DNA from: Paenibacillus sp. FSL R7-0204
GTDB taxonomy: Bacteria > Bacillota > Bacilli > Paenibacillales > Paenibacillaceae
Direction: 5' to 3'
Length of the DNA stretch: 64,000 bases
NCBI RefSeq assembly: GCF_038002225.1
Contig: NZ_JBBOCA010000001.1
Coordinates: forward strand, 6,820,001-6,884,000
In this document: piece after piece, positions 52,979-63,033 of the stretch
Position numbering within the stretch: the first letter of the stretch is position 1
Layout: every line of letters begins with the position of its first letter
Notes under the pieces: model-generated
Database searches by the model: none
Seen by the model: the letters and a program-made list of their open reading frames with translations, nothing else
What the model was told of the DNA's origin: nothing
Program-made: the position numbers and the translations under genes

Positions 52979-54550
52979 CTACAATCTGAACACCGAGACA
53001 GAGCTATTCAGTTCATCCGCCAGGGAGGCGAGCATTTGCGAAGAAGAAGCCGTCTCCTCGGCTGCTGCTGCGGATTCCTGGCTTCCGGCCGCAATGGATT
53101 CTATCGAGAGCAGTACCTCGTTCGTCTGCGCCGCCTGTTCCTCACAAGCCGCAGCGATACCTGTAATCTGCTGGGTAGTATCATTGACGCGGGTAACAAT
53201 ACCGTCGATCAGCCGCTCTGTGCGCTCGGACAGGGCTGATACGTCACTGACAGCCTGCACACTCAGAACCGTATTCTTCTGCATCACCCTGATGATCAGG
53301 GCAATCTGCTTGGTAGCTTCACCGCTCCGTTCAGCCAGCTTACGGACCTCATCGGCTACAACGGCGAAGCCCCGTCCCTGCTCGCCGGCACGCGCTGCCT
53401 CAATCGCTGCATTGAGCGCCAGCAGATTCGTCTGCTCGGCAATCTCATCAATCACTTCGATAATTTCACCGATCTTCTGGGAATCCTGCTCAAGCAGCTC
53501 CATCTTCTCCGACAGGTTGCTCATGCCAAGGCCGGATTCTCTGACCGCAGTGCTTCCCTCCTCAGCACCCTGACGCGTCAGCAGGGACAGCTCCGATGCC
53601 TGCTCGGCATTCTTCGCCACCTCATCGATGCCCCGGGTCAGATCCTGAACCAGCTGATTGATATTTTGCGCCGCCTGGGCCTGGGATTGGCTGCCGCTGG
53701 CGATTTCTTCGGTCGTTGCCGATATTTCCTCAGAGGAGGCCGCGACACTTTGCGCCGCTTCGACCGTCCCGCCAATCAGCTTGCGCAGGCTGATAATCAT
53801 CTCATTGGCTGCTGCGGCCAGCCGGCCGAACTCATCCCGGTTCTTGATCGCAATCTCCTCCCTGAGGTCACCGCCTGCCATGCGGACCATCGCAGCGAGC
53901 AGCTTGGATACCGGACCCACAATTCCCTGCGAGATCACGATGCCCAGCGCAATGGCTGCAAGTGCCGCAAGGATGGAGATGATCAGGATCATTAATCTTC
54001 CCGAGGTATAGCTGGCAACCGTAGAGTCGATCCGTTTATCTGCACCTTCGATTATATTACTGGCGGCCAGATCGGCGGTATCCTGAGCCTTCTGCAAATC
54101 AGGCAGTGCGTCGATTAAGACGCCGTAGGCCTGCGTATTCTGATCTTTATCCAGCAGTTCATTGACTTTGGGTACGGATTGGTTATAGTTATCCACGCTC
54201 TGCTTAATGATCTCTAACGCAGCCCGTTGATCCGCATTCAGTGCGAGCTCTCCATAGACCTTCATCCGGTCAGCAATTTTGTCCTGATCCGCTTTAATAA
54301 CTGCCTGAATCTCCTCCTTCACCGAATCATCAGTTTCGAGGATAAGCTTGAGCAGATCACCGCGCAGCTTGTACAGCTCGGTCCGGATCTCAGCAATATT
54401 GACGAGCGCGGGGAAGTTGTAGCTTTGCATCTGTACAGAGTTACTGTTCATGCCCGCCATTTTCATAATCGATAGCCCGCTGATAAATATAAGCAACGCT
54501 ACAATAACCAGAAAGCCTCCCAACAATTTGGTGCGGATGTTTAGTTTCAA
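52979..54550 (-). CDS. Methyl-accepting chemotaxis protein
   Basis: A 523-residue transmembrane receptor. Membrane segment 1 is near residues 8-30, a four-helix-bundle extracellular sensor at about 31-180, membrane segment 2 near 185-207, then HAMP and a long signalling coiled coil with the conserved hairpin tip [51 protein letters not shown] at 54559 overlaps the GAGGAG site, so TTG at 54550, 8 bases after it, is used. First gene of the operon with cheW and cheA. The ligand is unknown. Confidence 0.94.
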   Translation of the reverse strand: MKLNIRTKLLGGFLVIVALLIFISGLSIMKMAGMNSNSVQMQSYNFPALVNIAEIRTELYKLRGDLLKLILETDDSVKEEIQAVIKADQDKIADRMKVYGELALNADQRAALEIIKQSVDNYNQSVPKVNELLDKDQNTQAYGVLIDALPDLQKAQDTADLAASNIIEGADKRIDSTVASYTSGRLMILIISILAALAAIALGIVISQGIVGPVSKLLAAMVRMAGGDLREEIAIKNRDEFGRLAAAANEMIISLRKLIGGTVEAAQSVAASSEEISATTEEIASGSQSQAQAAQNINQLVQDLTRGIDEVAKNAEQASELSLLTRQGAEEGSTAVRESGLGMSNLSEKMELLEQDSQKIGEIIEVIDEIAEQTNLLALNAAIEAARAGEQGRGFAVVADEVRKLAERSGEATKQIALIIRVMQKNTVLSVQAVSDVSALSERTERLIDGIVTRVNDTTQQITGIAAACEEQAAQTNEVLLSIESIAAGSQESAAAAEETASSSQMLASLADELNSSVSVFRL

Positions 54551-54697
54551 ATGAAGCACTCCTCAATATGTATTTTGTCGAGCCTGCAAAGCTTCCCCTA
54601 TTATGTATAACGTATGACCTCTGCGCCTATCGCCCCTGGTTCCTTAGTTTCGACATAATCTTCCTTTTTTCTACAGGCCTTCTTTCCTTTTACTGCA

Positions 54698-54743
54698 CAA
54701 AAAAAGCAATGTACGCTTACATGCTGCGTAATCATTGCTTTTA
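54698..54743 (-). terminator. Terminator of the LuxR-type gene
   Basis: On the minus strand AAAAGCAATG...CATTGCTTTTTTTG; the left arm includes the last codons of the gene. Its T tract follows immediately after the stem. Confidence 0.8.
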
Positions 54744-56852
54744 TAAAGAATCTTTTTTGCCGGTAGCTTGATATATTTGCGAGATCGCCTGTGATCTGCT
54801 ATGCACACCAAGCTTCTCGTAGATTTTGGTTATGTGATTCTTGACAGTATGCGTACTGATAAACAGTTTCTCCGCAATTTGCTTGTTATTGAGGCCTGTC
54901 AGCAGACCATCCAGGATATCGTTTTCCCGGGTAGTAAAACGTACGCCTCCCTCTTGCTGCACTGCAACCGGCGGAGGAGCTATCAGTTGTTCAAAGGACC
55001 GCATAAGCGGCTCTGCTATGGGAATAGGAAGTGTTTCCTTCCATTGCCTGCCGCCCTGCTCCGTATACTTCGTGAGCAAAAGCAAGACTTTCGCCAAGTA
55101 CAAATAGGAACTTTCTCCTACATCCTCTTCTCCATTGCAATCCGACAGGTAATATTTCATATGGCCCAGAATACATACCGCCGGGATATCCCCCAAATAT
55201 TCGCGGAGCAGGCCTATATGATATGGAGCAAGGAACGCGGCCTGGCCAATCCATATAATCTCCTCTGCAGAGTGATTTAGCGGCTCCAGCAAGTCCTGTG
55301 CAAGTCTTTGAATCTCCGCAGCTCTGCTATGGGCTACCGGCTGCTGAATCAGCAGATTATCCTGTAGTAGCCGCATGAAGTCAGTCCCGGAGGGCGTGTC
55401 CTGAGGCTGCTGTGCAAGCAGCTTGGTCACTAGCAGCACATTGGTCATATGGAAAATCGTTTCATATTCCCGCCGCTGCCCCTCATCACTGAACTGGACC
55501 GTGAATAACCCCAGCAGCCTTTGTTCAAATACCATAGGATGCTCTACCAGCTGCCAGCTCTTCCATTCCCGCCGGATCGGCTTGTTCAGCAGATTGAACC
55601 CCGGTATCCCGTCAGCGAAATAGATCTGTTCAGCATCTTCTGCGTAGACGGTGTACAGTTCATTCGGAGCAGAAGAGGATGAATAGATCCTCAGTCCGGC
55701 TTCGTCAGGCGTATGTAATAACAAGCACATGAACGGACTGCCTAGCTGCTGCTGAAAAAACTCAATGAACAGCTGCAGGTAATCCTCCCTTTCCTGAGTA
55801 ACCAGAATCCCTTGGACAATTTCTTTATAGGTATCATGCCTCTTCCTTTGACGTTCATATAGCGCTTCACTCTCCATATGGTACAAGGAAGCAGCGAGCT
55901 GATGGGCCACCAGCATGCCCATATCCGCCTGCTCCTCCGTCAGCTCCGGGCGGACCGGGTCTCCGGCATACAATAACCCATACAGCTTGTCCTTGTATTT
56001 GATGGGATAGCAGATTAACACCTTCGGCCTTACCCCATGGGCAGCAAAAAAAGAAATCCGGAGATCGCGGTCAGCATTCCTCCAGTACCCCATTTGCTTG
56101 GAGAGTCCCACCTGTCCCAGAAATCCCTCACCGTAAAAAAAAGAAGCCCCCTGCAGGGAGTTATCCTTAGGCATACCGGTTGTCTCCACCACTGTGAATT
56201 GGTCCCCGTCTGTAGCATTCATGGCATAGCCCGCAAATTCTACTCCAAGAATACGTACCACAATGCCCAGTATTCCTTGCAGCCACTCCGGGCTTGCCGG
56301 GTCCAGCAGATAAATCAGATTCATAAGCTGCAGGTCATACGCAGAATAATCTCCACCCTGCTCCCGTTCAAGCAATGCCTGCACGGTATCACCAAGTATA
56401 TCCAATTGGCTGATAATCCTGGCGACGCCCTCCTGATCCAATACCGGAACCTTATCCAGAGCTTGAATCCAGTCCTCCCATTCTCCGGAGGGAACGGTTT
56501 CATGAATCCTGCCGGTAATCAGCTCTTTCGTACAACCGTCCACCCAGACGCCTGTCAGAATATAATAGGGCCTTTGCTTACTGAGCCCGATGGAGGTAAC
56601 CAGCATTTTCAGCCCGGAGCGGGTCTCATAGACAATAGTTTTCGATACATTCCTGACCTTCTCCAGCAGGTTCGCAATTGCATGTTCAGCGGTTGCACAA
56701 GGAGAACCGAACAACAGAGATGCCATCTCGGTTAAGCCGGAGGGTTCTGTTATTCGTTTGTCCGCTTGATCGGTAATAATAATTGTCAATCCGCATAAGG
56801 AGGCGTATGCGTCTTGCAACGACTGCAGATTTTGGCGGAGCCTGTTCTTCAT
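54741..56852 (-). CDS. Large transcriptional regulator with PocR-like, GAF and LuxR HTH domains
   Basis: A 703-residue cytoplasmic regulator. The N-terminus (residues about 1-130; LQSLQDAYASLCGLTIIITDQADK) resembles the PocR sensor domain. One or two GAF-like domains follow (about 185-330 and 340-480; LICYPIKYKDKLYGLLYAGDPVRP is the GAF signature strand). A C-terminal LuxR helix-turn-helix is at about 636-692 (TTRENDILDGLLTGLNNKQIAEKLFISTHTVKNHI). A GAGGAATG site precedes the ATG. Upstream of the chemosensory operon in transcription order and separated by a terminator. It may act together with that operon, but this is inference from position alone. Confidence 0.85.
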   Translation of the reverse strand: MKNRLRQNLQSLQDAYASLCGLTIIITDQADKRITEPSGLTEMASLLFGSPCATAEHAIANLLEKVRNVSKTIVYETRSGLKMLVTSIGLSKQRPYYILTGVWVDGCTKELITGRIHETVPSGEWEDWIQALDKVPVLDQEGVARIISQLDILGDTVQALLEREQGGDYSAYDLQLMNLIYLLDPASPEWLQGILGIVVRILGVEFAGYAMNATDGDQFTVVETTGMPKDNSLQGASFFYGEGFLGQVGLSKQMGYWRNADRDLRISFFAAHGVRPKVLICYPIKYKDKLYGLLYAGDPVRPELTEEQADMGMLVAHQLAASLYHMESEALYERQRKRHDTYKEIVQGILVTQEREDYLQLFIEFFQQQLGSPFMCLLLHTPDEAGLRIYSSSSAPNELYTVYAEDAEQIYFADGIPGFNLLNKPIRREWKSWQLVEHPMVFEQRLLGLFTVQFSDEGQRREYETIFHMTNVLLVTKLLAQQPQDTPSGTDFMRLLQDNLLIQQPVAHSRAAEIQRLAQDLLEPLNHSAEEIIWIGQAAFLAPYHIGLLREYLGDIPAVCILGHMKYYLSDCNGEEDVGESSYLYLAKVLLLLTKYTEQGGRQWKETLPIPIAEPLMRSFEQLIAPPPVAVQQEGGVRFTTRENDILDGLLTGLNNKQIAEKLFISTHTVKNHITKIYEKLGVHSRSQAISQIYQATGKKDSL

Positions 56853-57021
56853 TGCTCATTCCTCGCTTTCCCCTCCAAAATTCGCCATAGCCTGACCGAT
56901 CCCCTGCTTTTCCACCCTTTCATTCTACAAACGTAGCCTAATAGTCCAGGAATCTTAGTGAAGAAATGCGCATATGCGAAACAACCAACCTGCTCCGCCC
57001 TCCGCAGCTCTAGCCACCCGT

Positions 57022-57430
57022 TATGGTCGGTTTTTCGATTACATTTCCCCCACGCCACCCTCGCCAGCAAAATGTGGTCGGTTTTTCGACTACATTTCCC
57101 CCACGCCCCCTCGCCAGCCCAATGTGGTCGGTTTTTCGATTACATTTCGCCCACGCCCCCCTCGCCAGCAAAATGTGGTCGGTTTTTCGATTACATTTCC
57201 CTCACGCCCCCCTCGCCAGCCCAATGTGGTCGGTTTTTCGATTACATTCCCCCCACGCCCCCCTCGCCAGCCCAATGTGGTCGGTTTTCCGACTACATTT
57301 TGCTGGCGAGTCTAGCTCCGGCCCATTGTGTTCGGTTTTTCGACTACATTTGGCCCACGACCGATCGTCGCACCAATTGTATTCGGTTTTTCGCATACAT
57401 TTTAGCCCACGAGCCCTCGCCGGGCCATAG
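57022..57430. repeat. Tandem 50-51-bp hairpin repeats, family A (8 units)
   Basis: Eight head-to-tail units. The first five have the core ATGTGGTCGG-TTTTT-CGATTACATT (or CGACTACATT) and a near-identical spacer of CCCCCACGCC...CTCGCCAGC; the last three are diverged in core and spacer. The stem pairs as 10 bp with G-U or G-C at the variable positions. The array lies beyond the terminator at 57453 and about 170 bases upstream of the LuxR-type gene, so it sits outside obvious transcripts. It fills most of the 703-bp gene-free stretch 56853-57555. Confidence 0.9.
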
Positions 57431-57452
57431 GAGACACCTTTCCTCCCGCGCG

Positions 57453-57488
57453 ACAAAAAACACCGGCGCTGAAATCCAGCACCGGTGC
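57453..57488 (-). terminator. Intrinsic terminator of the DUF4132 gene
   Basis: CACCGGTGCTG/CAGCGCCGGTG stem followed by TTTTTTG on the minus strand. Confidence 0.92.
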
Positions 57489-57555
57489 CTTGGCATCCCT
57501 CTATAAACGGCTGCGGCAGGTAATGCACCGTCCGTTCCTCCGTCCGTGCAGCAGC

Positions 57556-60500
57556 TCATCTGCTCAGCTGCGCCAGAATCTGCGGGTCTTTGATCTTCGT
57601 ATCATCAGCGAGCAGCACGACCTTGGAGAGAACCTCCGCTGTGCGCGGGTCCTCATCCAGGAACGGCAGGAACAGCCGGCCCCGGTGCTGCGAATGCACC
57701 GGAATAATCGACAGGGCGCCCGCAGCCTGCTTGTACGCCTGGCCGCTGCCCAGATGCACAGCGTACTCGCCCAGTGTACCGTCTATACGCGCATAATTGC
57801 CGTCCAGCCGGACGTTCTCAATCTTCAGCAGCCGCAGCGACTCGCTGACAATCACCCGGCGCATCTCGACAGTCGTCAGACTCGCTTCCGGATCGACGCC
57901 GCCGACATGAGCTACGCTGACGACAAGATCCACATCCCGCATGACCTCCGAGAACAGCACGGGCGGCACCTGATCCAGCGGCACGCCCTTGTAGGTCTTC
58001 CGGTCGAAGAACTGCACAGTCTCCAGTGTCGGCGCTTCGGTATCCGCTGGCGAGAACCAGTCCGCCATGGCATAGAGCCGGACGATCAGGTTCTCGGCAT
58101 AGAACACCTTCTGCAGCCCTTCCTCATAGCTGACCGTCCACTGCCGCCCCTTCAGAAGGGCGACCGTCTTGCTCGGCTGCACCTGATGGCCCGCATAACG
58201 GCGGGACAGCACGCCATGGGCCAGCTCATCCTCATTCGGCAGGTACAGCTCGCGGAAGACCTGCTTGAACGGCTGGCGGAGCTGACGGTCGAACAGATCC
58301 TTCTGATACAGGCTCCATTGTCCGCTGCGGTATAGATCCAGCGGATGGGCAATCCGCAGCGCCGCCTCCCCGCTCAGGGCCGTGGATTCGCCCGCAGGAC
58401 TGACCAGTGCCCCCTGATCCGCATCGTAATACCCCAGCACATCGCCGCTCATCAGCACCAGCTTGCTAATCAGCGGTGCCAGCACCGGATTCCGGCTCAG
58501 CCCGGCAACCTCTGCTGGTGTGAAGCTGCTGCCGGACTCCATCGACCGCTCCAGCTCGGCCCGGGCGCGCCGGAATTGTCCGGTTAGCTCACTCTTGGCC
58601 TCCTTCAGCGCCTCAATCCACTCATGCTTCTTGAAGCGTGCAGGCACCGACTTCAGCGCCTTCCCCTTGCTGGTGACTACATAATCGCTTTGCCCTTCTT
58701 CATCGATACTAAGCGAGACGAAGGTCTCTTCGTCCAGCTCATAAGGCTCGAAGTACGCAGCATAATCATCCAGCTTGCGCGCCTCCATATCCCAGATCAG
58801 GCGGGTAACATCGGCATATCCGGCATTGCGAGCCAGGTTGCCCAGGGCAATCTGTGCGGCCTGGCCTTCGCTGGCACGGCGCTGTGCGCCGAACTTCTTG
58901 CTCTCCGCCAGGAAGCGCTGGATGAATTCATACCGCTCGCGGATATCCTTCTCCCGGTCTGCATTCAGCGGGATCAGGCTGTAGCTGAGCAGATGATCCT
59001 TGCCCCGCTTCTGCTCTACAGACTGCTTCATCTCTTCCAGGTTCAGCTTGCCGAGCGTGGCGTCGGCGAACAATTGGGAACGGCGGTGGTTCGCACCGGC
59101 AGAGATGTATTTGGCACAGTCATAGAGCAGCTCGAACCGCTCTTGTCCAAGCTCCTTGTAGGCGGACTGGAACCAGTTCACATCGAAGGCGCCGTCGTTG
59201 AACTCCTGCGGCGTGATCGGCGAATAATGCGCCACCACCGTCTCTTTTTCGGCCGAGAAGCTCTCGTTAATGTGGGCATGGAAGTACCAGGCGGCACTGC
59301 GCAGCCCTTCCCAGCCGAGGTACTCGGCAATAATCTCGATCCACTGCGGGGCGTACATGGCGGCCTCCAGCAGCTTTTGATCAGAGAGCTTGTATTCCTG
59401 CAGCAAGGTCTTCAGCCGCTCCGCATGGTCGCCCTCGCGCGGATAACATACCTTAAGCAGATGGCTGAAGGATTCCTTCTTCGTAATATTGTTGCCGTAG
59501 CCGTACACATATCCGCGTATGAAGGTATCCTTATTCAGCCCTGACAGGATACGGATACAGTAGTCCAGCCCCTCGATCCGCTGCAGCCCCATCGTCATGC
59601 CGGTCACCTCGGTCGGCAGATCGCCGCGCCCCAGCTCAACCGCCAGCAGACGGTCGATGATCCGTGTACGCAGTGCAACCATCTCTGGACTGTTCTCAAT
59701 CCAGTCGTACCGGCGTGAACTGATCCAGCTCATATGGTTGCGCGCATCCTTACTCAGCAGCAGCTCCTTAAGCAGCGTCTCCTCGCGGATGATTCCACCG
59801 GTGAAGGCCTCAACATAATGCTTCAGCCCGATGATGCTGTCCCGCTCTTCGCCGCCGTTGATTCCCTCGAACCGGTAGCAGGTACGGAACATCTCCTTGA
59901 ACTCCTCCGGTCCCTTCCACAGCTTCTGGACCATGTCGATCCAAGGATCTGCCAGCACCGAGAGGAAGGGCCAGTCCGCCGCCAGCTTCTCTTCGGGGAA
60001 GGCAGCCACCAGGGCGTTCACCGCACCATTTACCAGCCGGAAGCTCTCCGGGCTCTTATGGTCGGCGCGGAATGCATCCAGCAGCGATTCGACCTGCCAT
60101 CTGTACTTCAGCTTGTCCACCAGCTTCACCACAGCCTCGAGCTGCTCCAGCGGGTACACCTTAGCTGCGAACTCCTTCCGCCAGCCGGACAGCAGCTTCT
60201 GCTTGCTAAGTTCATCATCATCGATGCCCATCGTATCGTAGCCGTCATAGTTATCCAGAGTCTCATCCAGCTCATCCAGACTGATATAGAAATTCAGTTC
60301 CATCAGGTCCCGGGCGCTCCAGCCGCTTTTGTCCCAATATTCAGCCCATACCTCATGCAGCGGGTACTGCTCAAGGACGGATTTGCCGGTCTCCTCATCA
60401 TTAATTAAGTACCCCTGCAGCGGTCTGAGATTGGTCCCGATCAGCAGCGTATCCTTATATCCGCTGTAGTATTCGACCTCATACTCCACATCACGGTGCT

Positions 60501-62541
60501 TGTGAATCGTGTTATCCAGTCCCTTAAGGAACGTCTTGATCTGCTCCAAGGACAGCTTGAACACCTGATTCCACTCGAATCCGTCCGCTGCCGGTCGCTG
60601 AGTCAACCACTCCTCTGTCTGCTTGGGATCAAACAAGCCAAAACCATTCGCCTTGGTATACTCATTCTTCTGGCTAAGCCTTCCAATCAGCTCGCGCTCC
60701 TGGTCAGAAGGCTTCTCCAGCGCCTCCGCCAGCGGACGGACCGCTTCAAAGAGCGCCTGACGCTCCTCATCCTGGAACAGCACCGTCATAATCTCCAGTC
60801 CCGCCTGACGCTGCAAGGCATTCTTGCCCTGCACCAGTCTGCGGACGGAGTCCTTCAGCGCTTCATCCGGCTGATTCAGCAGCATCCGGGTCACACTCTG
60901 CCGCAGCGTACCGGTCTTGAGCTTCAGCAGCCCTTCGGCCATCAGCAGCTCATCCTCCGCCAGGGTTAGCCCTTGCGCCAGGTCCAGCGCCAGCTCCCGG
61001 TTCTTTATGCTCTTGTCGGAGAGGCTGGCGAAGATGAATTCGCGCTGCACGGTATCCTCCGTATGTTGCACGAAGTAATTCAGCAGCTCCCCCCGTATGT
61101 CCGTGCTGAGCTTGTCCTTCAGCGCCAGCAATTCATTGACCCAGGCCGGGTCCATATCATAGGAGATCAGATAGAGCATCTTTTGGACCGGCAGATCACG
61201 GGTATAGTTAACCTGCAGGAAATCCAGCACCTTAGAGGTGCCGGTCAGCTCCCGGCTGTCCGGATTCAGGAAGATGTCCTTCAGCAGGCTGAAGTCGCGC
61301 TGCCGTTCACTTTTATCCTCAAGCTGCGGGCTCGTTACGACCTCGATCTTCGGCCCATTATCCTTCGGCCCTCTCCACATCCGGTTATACTCATAATTAT
61401 AATTCGTCAGAATCCAGTACAGCAGCTCCGGCTCTTGCTCTGTCAGATACTTACGGGCGCTGCTCAGGCGCACCTCCCGGTTCTGGCTGCCGGAGAGTAC
61501 ATACTCTGCTACGATCTTCTGGTAGGACTGGCCTTGTTCCATCAGGACATCCACTTTGCCGATCAGTTCATTCTCCTCGTAGACAGCCGTCCCCCACAAG
61601 CTCAGGTAGACATGGTTGGCATTCTCACTTGTCAGCCACTCAGCCCGCAGCGCTTCATCCGTCAGCACCTGATAGGCTCCTTCAATCAGTTGCTTCGCCA
61701 CCCGCTGGTTCTGGGCTTCCAGGCCCATCCCTGTCCATACGCCCAGGGCACGCACCACCGAGCTGTAGCGCACGAGATCATTGTCCAGAATCACCTTCAG
61801 CATATACAGGTTGTTCTCTATCGTCCCCTCATCCATCGTCTCCATAATGGACTGGCGCAGTCCCTCCTGCAGCCGGGCAGCGAGCAGCAGCTCGCCAATC
61901 ATCTGAACAGCGGCCTGGTTATGGCTGAGGAATGTACCCTTTATCATATTGCGGCTGAGCAGTGCCCCCTGGTTGTCCCCGTACACTGCATCCTTAAGCA
62001 GCTCCTCCATTCCGCTGCCGCTGCGGTTCAGTTCATAGGAGACTATATCGGGAACGGCAACATCTACGCGGTAAGAGATACTGTAATCCTTTTCATAATC
62101 CCCCTTCAGGTACTCCGGCAACGAGAATTCAATCAGCTCCATATAGATCAGGGCATTGATTTTGCGGAGGATCTGCAGCCGGTGTGGCTGCACCTCCCGG
62201 GTCCGGAACGGCCTACGCAGATACCCTATGGAATAAGGGTACTCCACTGCATGATTAACTATGTAACGGGCAAGCTCAACAGTATGTGTGCTGTACAACT
62301 GCTGCATGACCCCAATCAGCGGCTCCCAGTATCCGGTAAAGTCAGTCTGAGCCGCCGCAGCGCGATCATCCATGATAACAAGGAAGCGGTCCAGCGAATC
62401 CTCCCCTTCATGAAGGTAGCGGTTCTTGCTGAACTCCGCGAGCAGACCTGCCAGCTCCGCGCCTTCCCCCTTCAGCCCCTTGGCTTTGCTCTCAACATCC
62501 GCGTACCACTGAGTTTCCCACTCTGCATTTCCGATTTTCAT
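57556..62541 (-). CDS. DUF4132-type giant protein, 1661 aa
   Basis: A 1661-residue soluble protein, by far the largest in the window. The C-terminal 350 residues (from about 1300; LRIAHPLDLYRSG, LYQKDLFDRQLRQPFKQVFRELY, FFDRKTYKGVPLDQVPPVLFSEVMRDVDLVVSVAHVGG) match the DUF4132/YehI-MolR family. The preceding region is helical, with HEAT-like stretches. E. coli MolR/YehI have no firm function. A GGGAG site lies 8 bases before the ATG. It follows the 139-residue gene by 13 bases in the same operon. Function unknown. Confidence 0.85.
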   Translation of the reverse strand: MKIGNAEWETQWYADVESKAKGLKGEGAELAGLLAEFSKNRYLHEGEDSLDRFLVIMDDRAAAAQTDFTGYWEPLIGVMQQLYSTHTVELARYIVNHAVEYPYSIGYLRRPFRTREVQPHRLQILRKINALIYMELIEFSLPEYLKGDYEKDYSISYRVDVAVPDIVSYELNRSGSGMEELLKDAVYGDNQGALLSRNMIKGTFLSHNQAAVQMIGELLLAARLQEGLRQSIMETMDEGTIENNLYMLKVILDNDLVRYSSVVRALGVWTGMGLEAQNQRVAKQLIEGAYQVLTDEALRAEWLTSENANHVYLSLWGTAVYEENELIGKVDVLMEQGQSYQKIVAEYVLSGSQNREVRLSSARKYLTEQEPELLYWILTNYNYEYNRMWRGPKDNGPKIEVVTSPQLEDKSERQRDFSLLKDIFLNPDSRELTGTSKVLDFLQVNYTRDLPVQKMLYLISYDMDPAWVNELLALKDKLSTDIRGELLNYFVQHTEDTVQREFIFASLSDKSIKNRELALDLAQGLTLAEDELLMAEGLLKLKTGTLRQSVTRMLLNQPDEALKDSVRRLVQGKNALQRQAGLEIMTVLFQDEERQALFEAVRPLAEALEKPSDQERELIGRLSQKNEYTKANGFGLFDPKQTEEWLTQRPAADGFEWNQVFKLSLEQIKTFLKGLDNTIHKHRDVEYEVEYYSGYKDTLLIGTNLRPLQGYLINDEETGKSVLEQYPLHEVWAEYWDKSGWSARDLMELNFYISLDELDETLDNYDGYDTMGIDDDELSKQKLLSGWRKEFAAKVYPLEQLEAVVKLVDKLKYRWQVESLLDAFRADHKSPESFRLVNGAVNALVAAFPEEKLAADWPFLSVLADPWIDMVQKLWKGPEEFKEMFRTCYRFEGINGGEERDSIIGLKHYVEAFTGGIIREETLLKELLLSKDARNHMSWISSRRYDWIENSPEMVALRTRIIDRLLAVELGRGDLPTEVTGMTMGLQRIEGLDYCIRILSGLNKDTFIRGYVYGYGNNITKKESFSHLLKVCYPREGDHAERLKTLLQEYKLSDQKLLEAAMYAPQWIEIIAEYLGWEGLRSAAWYFHAHINESFSAEKETVVAHYSPITPQEFNDGAFDVNWFQSAYKELGQERFELLYDCAKYISAGANHRRSQLFADATLGKLNLEEMKQSVEQKRGKDHLLSYSLIPLNADREKDIRERYEFIQRFLAESKKFGAQRRASEGQAAQIALGNLARNAGYADVTRLIWDMEARKLDDYAAYFEPYELDEETFVSLSIDEEGQSDYVVTSKGKALKSVPARFKKHEWIEALKEAKSELTGQFRRARAELERSMESGSSFTPAEVAGLSRNPVLAPLISKLVLMSGDVLGYYDADQGALVSPAGESTALSGEAALRIAHPLDLYRSGQWSLYQKDLFDRQLRQPFKQVFRELYLPNEDELAHGVLSRRYAGHQVQPSKTVALLKGRQWTVSYEEGLQKVFYAENLIVRLYAMADWFSPADTEAPTLETVQFFDRKTYKGVPLDQVPPVLFSEVMRDVDLVVSVAHVGGVDPEASLTTVEMRRVIVSESLRLLKIENVRLDGNYARIDGTLGEYAVHLGSGQAYKQAAGALSIIPVHSQHRGRLFLPFLDEDPRTAEVLSKVVLLADDTKIKDPQILAQLSR

Positions 62542-62554
62542 CCTGTCATCTCCC

Positions 62555-62974
62555 TCACCATAGTCTTCCTGCCAGCATCGTGAACCGGATCAGCGTCAGC
62601 TCATCGTCCTCTTCGAGCCTCAGCGGCTCATCCAGCGCGGAGCATTCCTTCTCCTGCACGAACACCTTGTACAATCCGTCTTCGTAAGCAAGCAGTGCCG
62701 CAGCCGTAGCCTGCTCTACCTCAGGCTTCGTCTCACCGTACACCGTGCCGAACCCGACCTTGCCGTTATCTCCCTGCTCCGCAATTTCATTTGCGGTCAG
62801 GTAAGGGATCAGATCTCCCCGCTCCTGCCGCTCCAGCATCGCCTGCACCTGCCCGGCTACAATCTCCGAGATCAGCGCGCGCAGCGTCTGCGGACGGTCA
62901 GCAAGCAGCAGCTCCCTCCGCTCCAGCACCGGCCTGCGTTTGCCCAGGCTTTTGACAGTTACATACAGCTTCAT
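62555..62974 (-). CDS. Small hypothetical protein, partner of DUF4132 gene
   Basis: A 139-residue soluble protein, probably alpha/beta with strands at the start (MKLYVTVKSLGKRR) and the end (DELTLIRFTMLAGRLW) and helices between. Predicted beta-grasp-like order is only a suggestion. No named family is recognised. A GGAGGG site lies upstream. It is 13 bases before the DUF4132 gene, so it is very likely cotranscribed and perhaps a binding partner; that is inference from spacing. Confidence 0.7.
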   Translation of the reverse strand: MKLYVTVKSLGKRRPVLERRELLLADRPQTLRALISEIVAGQVQAMLERQERGDLIPYLTANEIAEQGDNGKVGFGTVYGETKPEVEQATAAALLAYEDGLYKVFVQEKECSALDEPLRLEEDDELTLIRFTMLAGRLW

Positions 62975-63033
62975 AGCCTTCCCTCCTTACCTCAATAGCT
63001 CTATTCGACAGATTATCTAGTTCATTACCCCAT

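Noticed and set aside
57022..57430. Possible CRISPR array
   Set aside because: The stretches between cores are repeated themselves, the repeat is not direct-conserved like a CRISPR repeat, and no cas gene is near.
60973..62583. Long plus-strand ORF of 536 codons antisense to the DUF4132 gene
   Set aside because: Composition is that of an antisense shadow, with no ribosome binding site; the minus-strand gene has a start site, terminator and family match.
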